The notes under the pieces were generated by a model. That model was not told where the DNA came from, did no database searches, and saw only the letters and a list, made by a program, of their open reading frames with translations. Both the position numbers and the translations under genes were made by a program. A stretch of 64,000 nt of DNA from Guadua angustifolia (Eukaryota > Streptophyta > Magnoliopsida > Poales > Poaceae), in NCBI GenBank assembly GCA_036346375.1, contig CM070501.1:36848539-36912538 (forward strand). Reading direction: 5' to 3'. Shown piece after piece: positions 34,700 through 46,300 of this stretch (position 1 is its first letter; every line of letters begins with the position of its first letter).

Positions 34700-35440
34700 T
34701 TGGGTGAGGCGACGAGCTGTGGTTGGGTTAAGCCTGGTCGGAGTTGGGGTTTTTCCGGAAATGGGAGGGGGAAGTTGGGAGGCGCAGAGCAGTAGGTTTC
34801 GTCAATTGATTTGAACGAGAGGGGGGAGTGGGACTGGGCGCCCTCCACTTCTGCGCGCGAAGAGCTCGTACGCAACTGAAATGTGGGTCCAAGATCACTT
34901 ATGGGCCCACCAATCAGTGGTTCGTAGCAGCTCCTGTTGAGTGCATGTTCTGAGCTTGGAAATCCTGGAATCCTAATGCTCGGGATGCTTTACCACACTG
35001 GCATCTGGGACCATTTGTGGTGAAACCCAGGCTGTCAGTGACAGAATGTGGGTGGCGAACTGGCGATCGGTTCGCGGCGCTCTGCGAAAGGGCGTTCTGA
35101 CTGGATGTAGACGAAGTACGACGATGGAAGCCGACGAGACGAAAGAGAGTACTTGGCCGGGCTCACACAGCTGGAGTACATGAGCTTTTGGCTTCCATTT
35201 CTTTTGTCCCTGGATTTTTTTTTTACAAGTTTAGCCTCCGTGCCCTTTGTTTGACCGTGGAAGAATTAAAAAGACGCCGTATATCACCTGCTGTGTCATA
35301 AGCTTGTGAAAAAGGTTGACTCGATGGATTAATCGGTGATAGTGACTAAACCATCATAAATAGTTTAATTAGAATATAATTAATGTAGCTGAATGATTAA
35401 TTGACCACATAAATCTGATTAATCGGCCATCCATTTTTCT
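34700..35440. other. No gene; promoter side of the 32810-34666 gene plus AT-rich repeat
   Basis: 34700-35150 is the upstream flank. From about 35310 the DNA is AT-rich with gattaatcgg words that recur after the hAT element (gcgattaatcgc near 36884). This suggests an older repeat into which the hAT inserted. Confidence 0.4.
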
Positions 35441-35448
35441 CGTTTAAT

Positions 35449-36626
35449 TAGGTGGGCACTTTTAAATCTAAATCAATCGAATCAATAAACCGAAATTTTC
35501 GGTTTTTAATTTATTCTGATTATTTTATTTTAGCACTATTAGGTTTTGGTTTGCGGTTCGGTTTTCGTCTTTCAAAACCAAAACCGGTAAAAAAAATAAT
35601 TCTCATGATCGATAATAATCGCCGCCATTCGCCAACCCAGTTCGAACCAACCAAGGCAACTATTCGGTCCATTCCAGATTTCCATTCGCAAGCAAAAGCC
35701 CCAAGACATTCCAACCCTAACCCTAGTTCCCAATTCCCACCCAGCCGGCGCAGCAGATCCAGCGAGTCTCGTCTCGGTCTTCCCCTGATCGCCTCTTCGG
35801 TCTTCCTTCCCAGCCGCCGCCAATTGTGGCGAGTGGCGACGAGCCGCATTGCCTCGAGTCCCGACAAGACTGTCCTCCGTCTCCAATAGCCTGGCAGCAC
35901 AATGGCGCAACAACAGTAGCCTCCTTCCTCCTCAGCGGCGAACCCAAAGCCAGGCGGCCTCCGACTCCATCCTCCAGCGCGCAACCCCATAGGCGGCGGC
36001 GGCTCCCATCCTCTCGGGTCTCGGCGCCAGGTGTGAATACCAGATTTCGAATCCACTTTGATTTGGTAGATGATGTAACTATGATGCATTGATGCTTGAT
36101 TTGTGCTGTTGGTTGTAGTTTTTTGCAATCATTTGTTCCTTGTTCTTGAGGAAACATCATAGAAGAGTTATGATTTAAGCTTCACATTTGTGATTTGTTC
36201 AGTAGATAACGATGCATCAGTGAACATTATGAGTTTTAAATATGGTCAATTGAGTTATTATATTTGTATAATATATGAAATTATGAACTATTGCGTGGAG
36301 ATTTCGGTCACAAATTATGCATCAGTGAACATTATGATTTGTGATTTGTTCAGTAGAAGTGCACAATTTAATTGTTTGTCATTTGTATTGGTTGTCTATA
36401 CTGGAATAAGTAACTGGACAATGGATGAATTGCCGTATTTGTTGGTTGTTGACTTTGTCATCTCTTGAGCTGCGGTTGTTTTGGAAATCGGTTTCGAATA
36501 ACCGAAAAAACCGAACCGAATTATTTCGGTTTTTTCAGGTATTTGGTTTCGGTTCGGTTTTCGTCTTTCAAAAACCGAATTTAAAAAAAAAACAAAAAAA
36601 CCGAAAAAACCAAATGCACACCCCTA
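35449..36626. mobile_element. Non-autonomous hAT element (1,178 bp) with GC-rich captured-looking core
   Basis: A perfect 8-bp target duplication, cgtttaat, lies at 35441-35448 and 36627-36634. The ends read taggtgggcac and, inverted from the right, taggggtgtgcat, a hAT-type terminal match. Both subterminal regions carry, in direct orientation, ggttcggttttcgtctttca (35557-35576 and 36555-36574). The core at 35620-36040 is GC-rich and exon-like, ending in a possible donor (ccaggtgtg), unlike the AT-rich rest. No transposase is encoded. A direct repeat (gatgcatcagtgaacattat) also occurs inside. Confidence 0.85.
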
Positions 36627-36634
36627 CGTTTAAT

Positions 36635-37640
36635 CACGAAAATAGCTTATTTCTATTCAATAAGTACGATAAATTAATTTATAATATTGTATTATTGTGT
36701 TAATAGTATGTACATTTTGGATGAAGTATAGACAATAAAATGTAAAGCATATATTTGTAGAGTGATAATTTACAAAAACTTTAGGTAACTGAAATATTTC
36801 TAATTAATTCTAAATGTAAATAAATATATTAATACCAATGCATAATCGTTCGTTAAATTCCAAATAATCAGTCGTATTGCGATTAATCGCTTAGTGGTAC
36901 TATGTCTGTCCATCGAGCGTATACCTATTTTACAATACTAGGTATCATAATAGGTCACCTGTCACGATATAGAAGCGCAATAGATAGACATCTATTGTAG
37001 TATGACCTTTGTGCCTCTTTTTCAACCACGAAATGATCAAAAGGTGATATATGTCATCTGCTTACATATAATCACAACATATCATCTATTGTAATACAGA
37101 AGTATAGGAGATATCTATCATGGTATAAAACACAATGAATATCTATCTTAGTCAAGAAAAGATCATATTTGCAATTTTATTAGAACAGAAACCGAAACCA
37201 CGTAACCCCGCCGGAAAAAAGAAAAACAAAGCCTCAGAGTACATTACACCCTATATATCGACATCGATGCAGATAGTATTTTTTAAGGAGAAAGCCGTAC
37301 GAAATTGGCTTGGGGCTACTGTATTGTGGAATGCTATTATGCTAACTGCTAAGCAGCGTACCGCAGACCCCAATGCTTGGGACTTGCAAGCAAATGATAC
37401 CGAACTCACTGAAGATCAATTTACCACGTAATAAGTATGCGACAGTGTTAGGTGTTAACCTGTAATTCTTGCTGTTTTTCATTAGCAGGAAGGTCTGGCC
37501 TTTCATTTGCAAAATTAGTTTCGAGTAAATCCTAGAGATCCAACACAGCATCCGTACAGAGACCTTCCCCAAAGCATGCTTCTGTAAAGAAAGTCTCTGG
37601 ATCTCTTCCATGCGGAGTAATAAAGAGGAACAGTGAAGAG
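36635..37640. other. No gene; AT-rich
   Basis: AT-rich DNA. It includes the right part of the older repeat with gcgattaatcgc near 36884. The 98-codon frame at 37135-37431 shows no recognisable motif. Confidence 0.4.
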
Positions 37641-37644
37641 TGTT

Positions 37645-38442
37645 AGGCATATATAATAAAGTCATCTCATCTTACTTTTAATGCGTCCATATCAGTTTTG
37701 TTCTATGTGAAAGAATTAGAAAAGAGAAAAGATTTAGCTCTCATGCAAGAATTAGCATGGCATGGGAAACTAATTAGATTAGTTATGTATAAAAGAGAAG
37801 AGATATATTGTACAACATCTAAAGTCAATCTTTAGAAATTGTTATTGTACAAGCTGACTTTATTATCTCTACTCTAGATGACATAGATGAGAAATGTAGT
37901 AAGTAGTAGGCTTTGTTAGAGCAAGTATAATAACAAAGCTCACTACTTACTTCACCTCTCATTCATGTCATCTAGAATAAGTAATGGAGATAGCTTGTAC
38001 AATAACCATCTCTAAAAGTTGTTTTTAGATGTTGTGCAATAACTATCTCTTCTGTCTTGTATATAAATAAATCTATCTTGTTTCCCGTGTCATTCTGACT
38101 CTTCTCTAAGGGCATGTATAATAAGACCACCTCAACTTACTCTTAGCATGTCCATATCAGTTTTGTCCTATGCGGAAGAATGAGAAAAGAGGAGAAAGAA
38201 GAGATAAGTCTCTTATTTATGTAGAGAAGAAATAATTAATGCAAAACATCTAGAGCCAACCTTTAGATATAGCTATTATAAGTTGATTAGTTATATACAA
38301 GAGAGAATAAATAATTAATGCACAACATCTAGAGCCAATCTTTAGATATAGCTATTATACAAGTTGACTTTAGTGCTTACTCTAGATAATATGGATGGGA
38401 AATGAAGTAAATAGCTGACTTTGTTATTGTACTTACTCTAAG
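37645..38442. repeat. Cluster of related MITEs, two direct copies and one inverted
   Basis: A first copy starts at 37645 (ggcatatataataaag) and a second at about 38107 (agggcatgtataataag). They share gtccatatcagttttgt, gaaaagag and catctaga words. Between them, 37918-38105 is an inverted partial copy, so 37860-37980 folds back on itself. The second copy ends ttattgtacttactct (about 38441), which is the inverse of its start, giving a MITE of about 335 bp with terminal inverted repeats. They are non-coding. Confidence 0.75.
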
Positions 38443-39197
38443 AGCCGGCTCTCTTTTTTTCTTACTCTTACATGTAATATAAAACTAACGTGTACAGAGA
38501 GTAAAATAAGTTAGGATTGTTATACATGTCCTTAATTGTACTTCACTCTTACAACAGAGACAGAAGACACCCTGTGTAATGTGCAATTAGACGCGGTGAG
38601 GCCTCTGATCCCGAGGATTTGCGAACTGATCATGTTCTGACGAAACGACACGCGCGTACTAGTTTTATCGGTGCGACGCAATCCAGGTAGGAATCTTTGT
38701 TTATTCCTTTCCATCGATCACTGACACGATTCTGCGCTGCAGCAAAAACTAAGATGCAATGCAAATGATACAGCCACGCGCTCCCTCGGTGCCTCCCAGC
38801 CACGGCAATCATCTCCCACAATTAATTATGCCACGCTTAATTAAACAGCTAGCTCTCTGCGAAGATGACTATGATTCCGAATCCATAGATACCAAGCAGA
38901 GATAGCTCACTCATGGTGGTCCATAACGCGCGAGTCATGAAAGAGAGGAATCATCCGGGGCTTAATTAATTGTACGTCATGGCACGTAATCAGCCTCCTT
39001 AATCGATCGCTTAATTTCAAGGGCTGGCATCACCATCAACCTGCACAGCCATACAAAGCATGCACAGAGGCTGCCTAGCTGCTTGCATTTGGCGACCAAA
39101 ACGCCCATTTTGGGGCGACAACGACGGCTAATCCCGGTTCTCGCCACACACAAAGTGCTAGTAAGTTAGCGCTAATATAACGATGGACGGACAGCAG

Positions 39198-39203
39198 CAC
39201 GTG
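39198..39203 (+). promoter_or_regulatory. G-box CACGTG
   Basis: Perfect G-box 330 bp upstream of the bZIP start codon. It is bound by bZIP and bHLH factors in general. Autoregulation is possible but not shown. Confidence 0.5.
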
Positions 39204-39436
39204 GAATGGGGATTCCCACCTACCTACTTAACTGCCTCGGCGCCCTCCTTTTCTCCCACGAAACCGTTGATCCCCCACCAGCTTCGATCCTTCCCTTGCT
39301 TGGCGCGCGCGCTCTTCCATAGCTATCCTTAAGCTTAGCTGGCTCAGGCTGTCCTCATGTTCCAAAAGTCTCGTCCCATGTGACCCTCCAGTTCCAGAAC
39401 GAGCTATAACAATGAAGCTAGCTAGCTAAGCATCAG

Positions 39437-39443
39437 TATAAAA
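39437..39443 (+). promoter_or_regulatory. TATA box of the bZIP gene
   Basis: TATAAAA in the context gtataaaacaa, 92 bases upstream of the ATG. This leaves room for a 5' UTR of about 60 bases. Confidence 0.7.
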
Positions 39444-39534
39444 CAAGGCTCCATGCGCCGGCCAAAGCAAGAGCGCGCACTAGGAGGCTAGAGAGACGGC
39501 TAGCTGCTGTGCACGTACATCGCCGTGTTCTCGC

Positions 39535-42417
39535 ATGGCGCAGCTGCCGCCCAAGATCCCGATGGCGATCGGGGGGCACCACTGGCCCGGGGGCGGCGGC
39601 GTCGCGGATCACGGGAACCACCACGGGGGCGCTGCGGCGTGGGCCGAGGAGTTCGCCGAGTTCGCGGCGTCGCGCAGGGGCGCGCACCGCCGGTCGCTGA
39701 GCGACTCCGTTGCCTTCCTCGAGGTGGCGGCGAAGGACTGCGGCGGCGGCGAGTTCGACAGGCTCGACGACGACCAGCTCATGTCCATGTTCCCCGACGA
39801 GGGGGGCTCGGCCCCGGGGTCGGAGAACGGCAGCAGCGACAGCGACGGCGACAAGCACGGCGCCGCCGGTTGCAAGGATCGGTACGAGGCCGCGCCGCTG
39901 GACCAGCCGGCGCCGGGGCAAGCTGCCGCAACCTCGTCGGAGCTGATCCAAGACCCCAAGAGGGTCAAGAGGTGAGCGCGCCCATCTAGTGCGCAATGCA
40001 GTGCATGCGGCTCCTTAATTATCGAAAATTACGATGTAAGCCTAGCTAGCTACCTTGATTTGCGAACTGAATTAGCCAGTATTTGCCCTTCTGTGTTTCC
40101 ATCTGGAAATGCTTCTAGGATACTGGCTAACCGGCAGTCGGCTCAGAGGTCGCGGGTGAGGAAGCTGCAGTACATCTCCGAGCTCGAGCGCAGCGTCACC
40201 ACCCTGCAGGTACGCACATACATCCTCCCGCCATGCTATGCTTCCGTTCTAGGCTTCTAGCTAGCTTCAGCATATACGCAAACGAAAATGGAGCTCAATT
40301 CTAGGAACGAGACTTGACAGCTGACACGCAATTAAAACTACATGCACAAAACACAAATGTCAGACAGATCGATGGTAGTATTACAGAATGTAACTCGAAA
40401 TTATAAAGGCGAGGCAAAAAAAAAAAACCGTTCATTTTTCCTTTCGCGCGCACACAGACACGACACATGCATGTATCAATTTCAGTCACAGTTCACTGGC
40501 AAGGAGGCCGAGATGAGATGAGATGGAAGTAGTAGGCTCCCTCGTCTCGTGCATGCACAGCGATGCCTTTTCCCCCGTACGGTACCAACCCACGTAGCGG
40601 CATGATCGATCCAAACGCACATGGTTCTGCATGGATGCAAGGCCTTCCTAGTTCCTACTCCTAGCGCGAGTATGTAGCTGATTGGTGTCTTAAGCAATGT
40701 ATTAATTAGTGCTAGTAGCATATTTAACCATTGTGGTGTATATGTGTACAAGAGTAGTTGAAATACTAGTAGCGAATACGGGGCGTTGTATTCATCTGAA
40801 GAAGTAAGGAAAAATTCAGAGGATTTTCCTAAACTCCCAAATGGCTGTGGAAACAGAAAAAAAGAGATTGACGTCCGTTTTTCACCGGCAGCGTTTCCGA
40901 ATATTTTTTCTGAGAGTCGATTGCTAGTGGTATGTATCTATTTTCTTACGTGATGTTGCTTTGGTTCTTGCAGAACGAGGTGTCCGTGCTGTCTCCTCGG
41001 GTGGCATTTTTGGATCAGCAGCGGACGATCCTGACCGTCGGCAACAGCCACCTCAAGCAGCGGATCGCAGCTCTAGCGCAGGACAAGATTTTCAAGGATG
41101 GTGAGTAGTTCATTGTTAATTTGTTATGGGGTGGTCCTCACCATGTAGCTCTTCGGCCACATAGACAAGAATCAAGGTATCCCCATCAGATAGCTATCGG
41201 ATCCGGGCCTTTAGGCGCCGCCCATCATCTTCGTATCTAGCTTGATCGATAGACTGTGCCCAAGGACTGGCCGGCCCTGCTCCACCTGACAAGGAGCAGG
41301 AGTGTGGTTAGGGATAGCACGGGATGCAGCGGATATGGACAGTGCTCGCTCATACATATGCCTGTCAATTAAAATCTCTCTTGGTTATGCCGTAAAGGGT
41401 GACGGACGAAGAATCTCACTCATATCCATCGCCCGCGGGTACTTGATATCCATAGGCATATTACATCTAAGAAACATGTATGTAACTCATAGATATAAAA
41501 ACTTAACACAAATCACAAGCAACCCAACACAAACCATAAACAACATACCGGGATTTAGGATAAAGAAAAATCGTGGGCCGAGAAGGGTGGGACCGTGAGA
41601 TGTCTCTAGTGTTTTTCAAACATGAGCTAGTTGTCGGTGCTTATTATCGGGTAATCGGGTAGAATAGGCATGGGTTTGGCTTTGGGTGGTTGGATCCAAA
41701 CCACTAATAATGGAACACTAATAATTGAACACTGTATGTATATAGAAGTTTACTTCTTTATCTTTCGGGCTTCGGCTAAGGTCTTTCGGGCTTCGGCTAA
41801 GGTCTCTTCTAGACCTCACTGCTAGTGTTTTAATTTGCTCCGTAACTACAACATTCATCAGAATAAACCTCAATCTTCTTGGCTGTGCCATGGTACATTC
41901 TGACTAGTTCATCTTTACTATATAAAGTGAGAATTTCTTCCCACGTCACTTTATCAAAATTACCCACTTTGCCACTGCTCTTTAATTACCCACCTTTGCC
42001 ACTGTTAGTGCTCTTAATTACCCACCTTTGCCATTGCTCTTTAATTACCCACCTTTGCCACTGTTAATGCTTTTTGCAAATAAATTTTTTTGTCGTAAAT
42101 TGAGTTTTCGTTGCAACGTACGGGCACATAACTAGTATTGTTACAAGAGGAGTTCTTGATCAACGTAATGGCCATTTGGGCCCATATGCATGTGCGCTAA
42201 GAGTGAGGAATTCATCCCATCATGCATGCATGCGTCGAGAAACATCACTCATGACGAATTAATATCTTTTGCAGCTCATCAAGAGGCGTTGAGGAAGGAG
42301 ATCGAGAGGCTGCGGCAGCTGTACCAGCAGCAAAACCTCAAGATGTCTGCTGCTCTCACCTCCGAGCACGCTTATGGGCCGCCTCCTGTGCGAGCAGAGA
42401 AAGAGCTCATGAGCTGA
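39535..42417 (+). CDS. bZIP transcription factor, group E-like (bZIP34/bZIP61 type), four exons
   Basis: The coding exons are 39535-39971, 40119-40209, 40974-41100 and 42275-42417. All introns have GT-AG borders and phases that join cleanly to 265 residues. The N-terminal exon is Gly/Ala/His-rich, with RRSLSDSVAFLE and an acidic DDQLMSMFPDE stretch typical of this group. The basic region starts at residue 146, with invariant Asn150 and Arg158 (N-x7-R) for DNA contact. Leucines 168, 175, 182 and 189 form the zipper. Pro184 interrupts it, a trait described for group E bZIPs and thought to disfavour homodimers. A second helical region (KQRIAALAQDK, HQEALRKEIERLRQLYQQQ) follows. The factor should act in the nucleus. 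The paralog identity is not fixed. Confidence 0.92.
41761..41802. repeat. 21-bp perfect tandem duplication in bZIP intron 3
   Basis: The 21-mer starting tctttcgggcttcggctaag occurs twice in a row without a mismatch. Confidence 0.95.
41912..42135 (+). mobile_element. 224-bp Helitron-type MITE in bZIP intron 3
   Basis: It starts TCTTTACTATATAAAG directly after A41911 and ends CTAG (42132-42135) directly before T42136, the A/T insertion rule of Helitrons. The start matches the large Helitron at 24.4-27.3 kb. Near the end is a palindromic cgttgcaacg and then cgggcacataa. The middle is a four-copy minisatellite built on ttaattacccacctttgcca. It codes for nothing. It ends 140 bases before exon 4, so it lies close to the branch-site region of the intron. 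Confidence 0.75.
41957..42072. repeat. Minisatellite, four units of 27-33 bp
   Basis: Units share taattacccacctttgcca followed by ctgctc or ctgttagtgctc, and the two spacer lengths alternate. It lies wholly inside the small Helitron. Confidence 0.85.
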
Positions 42418-42998
42418 GCTAGCTGATCAATCAATGCATGCCCGTTGTGCAGTCTGCCTTCTCATTAACTCGGAGGGAACTTTGCATCATGAAATTCTGG
42501 ACGCTCTCTTCTTCTTCTTCTTCATTGACTAGTGTATTATTATTCTTGGTATGTCAATCTGAGTTTTGGTTTCACTTTGGGAATCGTGGAGAAGTCGTAA
42601 AGAAAAAACTGAAGTGTCGGATGTAAATTTTGTTGTAGCATTGCCTCTTGTGTAGATTGTTTCCGATTCAGTTTTTGGGAGATCATAGAGGGAGTAACCC
42701 CTTGCTTCCGGGTGCATAAACTTACCGGGCGACACAAACTTGCAACGCTCTGCAGTCTGCAAATGGCAAAACTCTGTAGCACAAGGTCACACCAAGGGCA
42801 ATACTGCATCATCGGAGGGTGCTCACTACTGTCTCCTCATGCTGATTAGCAGATTTTGTGTCTGCATTCTTCTGAAATCCTTCGTTTTGTAGCGTGTCTT
42901 TCGTACCCAAGAAAATTTATGACCTTGTTCTTCTCAAAGTAGTAGGATCCTTCACTTAATTCTTTGGAAATCTTACTTGTTTCATGCTGTTGGGGGTG
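42418..42998 (+). other. 3' flank of the bZIP gene
   Basis: Likely 3' UTR with a CTT microsatellite (about 42510-42524), then AT-rich DNA up to the copia target site. No gene seen. Confidence 0.5.
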
Positions 42999-43003
42999 CA
43001 AAT

Positions 43004-43465
43004 TGATAGAAATCTAAGGACCTTAGCGCCTAAATCAACACCTAGATGAGAAGCTTAGTGAAAATACCTTCGGGTTTAGGGTTTGACGATGAGGACGCCA
43101 TTCGGCTGCTTTGGCACGGAGATGAAGAAGAGGCGTCCGTAGAGGAAGAAGAAGGCGACAGCGTCCAGCGTCGGCTCCGGGTTCACCTTTCCCTTTCTTC
43201 ACGTCCCGTCGGAGAGGAAGTAGATGGAAGAAGAACGGCGGTGCCTTCCCGTGACTCCCGTGCGCAATAGATCGGATCTTCTAGGGTTTGTGGGAGCAAG
43301 GTCAAGCAGGGAACGTTGGTTCCTGTGCCGGTTCTTGACTCCCTTTTATATGGCGCACGGAGCAACAGGGGGCCACAACCAGAACGGTGGGTTGCGCCCC
43401 CGATCAGGGCGCATATGTGGGTAGGACTCGGTCTTTGACCGAGCCACCCGAGATCAAAACTAACA
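43004..43465 (-). repeat. 3' LTR of the copia element
   Basis: 462 bp, TG...CA borders. It matches the other LTR except for two short divergent blocks and about ten one-base gaps. Confidence 0.95.
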
Positions 43466-43667
43466 TTCTCCCCCTTGATCTCGAACTTAGAACAATCTTA
43501 ACTTAACATTAATTCCGCTCCTCAATAGATTAGCGCACAAAGACCAAAGCATTGCAACAGCCAGTTACGTGCTGTTGAACTCAATGACTATAGTACACCT
43601 TTCTATCTCAAAACGGAAACTTAGTCTTATAGGAGATGGTTGCTTATATGACCCCTTACATCCAGAA

Positions 43668-44991
43668 TCATAGGCTTTCCAATAATCCCATGCCGGCTAC
43701 ATGTTCTCTGAACACATATGGTGGTAAGCCCTTAGTTAGCGGATCCGCAAGCATTCGCTTGGTACTTATATACTCTAAACTTATGGTTTGATCCTGGATC
43801 TTCTCCTTCACAACATAAAACTTAATGTCAATGTGTTTGGCAGCATCACTTGACTTGTTGTTATAGGAGTAAAATACTGCTGGTTCATTGTCGCAGTATA
43901 TGGTGAGTGGTCTTTCTATGCTGTCTACCACTCTTAATCCGGGTACGAATTTCTTAAGCCATAGTGCCTGCCCGGTTGCCTCATAACAAGCTACAAACTC
44001 AGCATGCATTGTTGACGATGCAGTGACTGTTTGTTTAGAGCTTTTCCATGAAATAGCTCCCCCTGCGAGGGTGAATACATAACCTGATGTGGATTTCTTA
44101 GAATCTACACACCCCGCAAAATCTGCGTCAGAGTAACCCACAATCTCGAGGGTACTCGACTTTCTATATGTTAACATGAGGTCTTTACTTCTTTGCAAAT
44201 ACCGCAAGGCTTTCTTAACAGCTTTCCAGTGATCTATTCCTGGATTTGACTGATATCTGCCAAGCATCCCGGTTACAAATGCTAAGTCTGGGCGAGTGCA
44301 AACTTGAGCATACATTATGCTTCCGACAGCTGAAGCATATGGAACTGATTTCATTTGATCGATCTCATATTGGTTCCTGGGACATTGAAAATTCCCAAAC
44401 TTATCGCCCTTGACTATTGGGGCAGGCGAAGCCTTACACGCATGCATACTGTATTTCTTTAGAACCTTTTCTAAGTATGCCTTTTGCGATAGGCCTAATA
44501 CCCCTTTAGTTCTATCTCGGTGAATCTCAATTCCTAGGACATAAGATGCCTCACCGAGATCTTTCATTTCAAAATTTGAGGATAAGAGGTTCTTAGTTTC
44601 CAGAAGTAGATTTTTATCGCTGCTTGCCAGCAGGATATCATCTACATACAGGACTAGGAAAATAAATTTTCCATTCTTAAACTTAGCATAGATGCAATTA
44701 TCTTCCTCATTTTCCTTAAAATCAAAACTTCTTATAACCTCATCAAACTTAAGGTACCACTTGTCAGACGCTTGCTTTAATCCATAAATGGATTTGTTTA
44801 GTCAAGCATCCCATATTTTCTTTACCTTCCACGACAAAACCTTTGGGTTGAGCCATGTATACATTTTCAGATAGATCCCCGTTAAGAAATGCCGCCTTAA
44901 CATCCATTTGATGTAATTCTAAATCATAATGTGCTACAAGCGCCATGATGATTCTAAAAGAATCCTTTAAAAAAGCAGTAAAAGGTCTCAT
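43668..44991 (-). pseudogene. copia reverse transcriptase and RNase H, frameshifted
   Basis: The part at 44764-44991 shows the RT core opening (YDLELHQMDVKAAFLNGDL). After a frame slip near 44805, the catalytic LYVDDILLA lies at about 44640-44670. A 299-codon frame at 43668-44567 follows, with KDLGEASYVLGIEI, TRPDLAF and the RNase H signatures YSDADFAGC, SSTMHAEF and DNEPAV. It ends LPPYVFREHVAGMGL. These are the polymerase and RNA-removal activities that copy the element. The frame slips at 44.8 kb and at 45.0-45.1 kb prevent one product. Confidence 0.93.
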
Positions 44992-45050
44992 TATAATCTA
45001 TTCCTTCTCTCTGAGTGAAGCTTTTTGCCACGAGCCTTGCTTTGAATCTT

Positions 45051-45913
45051 TCAAGATTCCTTTGGAGTCACGCTTAGTTTTGTAGACCCATTTGACCCTC
45101 TTGTTTTGGCTCCTTTAGGAATTTCTTCTAAGTCCCATACCTTATTTGCGCTCATGGACTTCATTTCATCTTCCATGGCTGCGAGCCACTTAGATGAATG
45201 GGGACTTCTCATGGCTTCCTCAAAAGAGGTGGGATCACCCTCTATTTCTAACTCTTCACTTGCATAAACTTCATAATCAGCAGAAATAGCTGATCTCCTG
45301 TTTCGTTGTGACCTCCTAAGAGGTTCTTGAGCAGGTACGTCGCTCACTATAGGAGGCTGCTGTGGTTCTTCAGGTGCAGCTGGAACGGGATCTTGGGGCT
45401 CTGTAACAACAGGAGCCTCAGGAACGTTAATAGCTACACTAGAGAACTAACAGCAGGTGTTGCAACAACTGGAGGTGCAACGACAGCAGGTATCGAGAAA
45501 AAAGGCTCTTGAATCATCGGAATTGGGGCAAAGACCCGTTTCTCCTCAAGGCTTATTTCTCGGGGTGCCATGCTCCCCCTGATCATTTCTTCCTCTAAGA
45601 ACACAGCGTGTCTTGTTTCTACAAACTTAGTGTGTCTGTCAGGACAGTAGAAACGGTACCCTTTTGATCTGTCAGGATAGCCAATAAAATGGCAACTGAC
45701 TGTCTTAGCGTCTAACTTTCCAATATTTGGATTAAATACTTTAGCCTCAGCTGGACAGCCCCACACATGTAAATAATTCAGAGTGGGCTTCCTCCCAGTC
45801 CATAACTCATATGGTGTTTTAGACACCGACTTCATCGGGAACCCGATTAAGAATATGGGCGGTTTTAATGCCTCCATCCATAGACTAATCGGTAATGTGG
45901 AGTAGCTTATCAT
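45051..45913 (-). pseudogene. copia integrase C-terminus to RT N-terminus, frameshifted
   Basis: 45434-45913 reads as integrase C-terminal sequence (ALKPPIFLIGFPMKSVSKTPY, then LNYLHVWGCPAEAKVFNP and RSKGYRFYCP). 45051-45347 reads as the linker and RT start (FEEAMRSPHSSKWLAAMEDE). The two are joined only through slips. The linker is Pro/Val/Ala-rich. Confidence 0.85.
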
Positions 45914-45925
45914 ACTGTACCATGT

Positions 45926-46300
45926 CCATTAATGTGCGATTACGCCTTTCACTACTCCATTTTGTTGAGGTTCGCCAAGCATAGAATCTTGGCTACTATG
46001 CCATTTTCCGCAGATACCTTGCAAAAGGTCCAGAACACGCCATAAGGGTATGTCTACCGTAGTACTCCCCTCCACGGTCCGATCTTACTATTTTAATCTT
46101 TAGATCATCTTTGTTCATTAATGTCTTGATTACGCCTTTCGCCTACTCCATTTTGTTGAGGTTCGCCGGCATAGAATATTGGGCTACTATGCCATTTTCC
46201 GCAGTACCTTGCAAAAGGTCCAGAACCCGCCATAAGGGTATGTCTACCGTAGTACTCCCCTCCACGGTCTGATCTTACTATTTTAATCTTTAGATCATGC
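45926..46300 (-). repeat. 190-bp tandem duplication in the copia integrase region
   Basis: The segment around tacgcctttc at 45941 recurs at 46131 with a 190-bp period. The copies share gttgaggttcgcc, ccttgcaaaaggtccagaac and tagtactcccctccacggtc. They differ by several one-base indels. The duplication adds a second copy of an integrase stretch and breaks the frame. Confidence 0.9.

Larger units (their letters stand above)
38443..39534 (+). promoter_or_regulatory. Upstream region of the bZIP gene
   Basis: About 1.1 kb without a gene, becoming less AT-rich toward the bZIP start. A G-box (CACGTG) is at 39198-39203 and a TATA box at 39437-39443. No other gene is supported; the minus-strand frames here are short. 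Confidence 0.55.

Noticed and set aside
34154..34875. Frames of up to 213 codons opposite the 618-residue gene
   Set aside because: GC-rich shadows of the true minus-strand frame.
39433..39996. 187-codon minus-strand frame over bZIP exon 1
   Set aside because: It mirrors the GC-rich exon; the plus strand has correct splice borders and a full bZIP domain.
43046..43424. Short plus-strand frames in the copia LTR region
   Set aside because: The same DNA is present in the other LTR and is regulatory repeat sequence.
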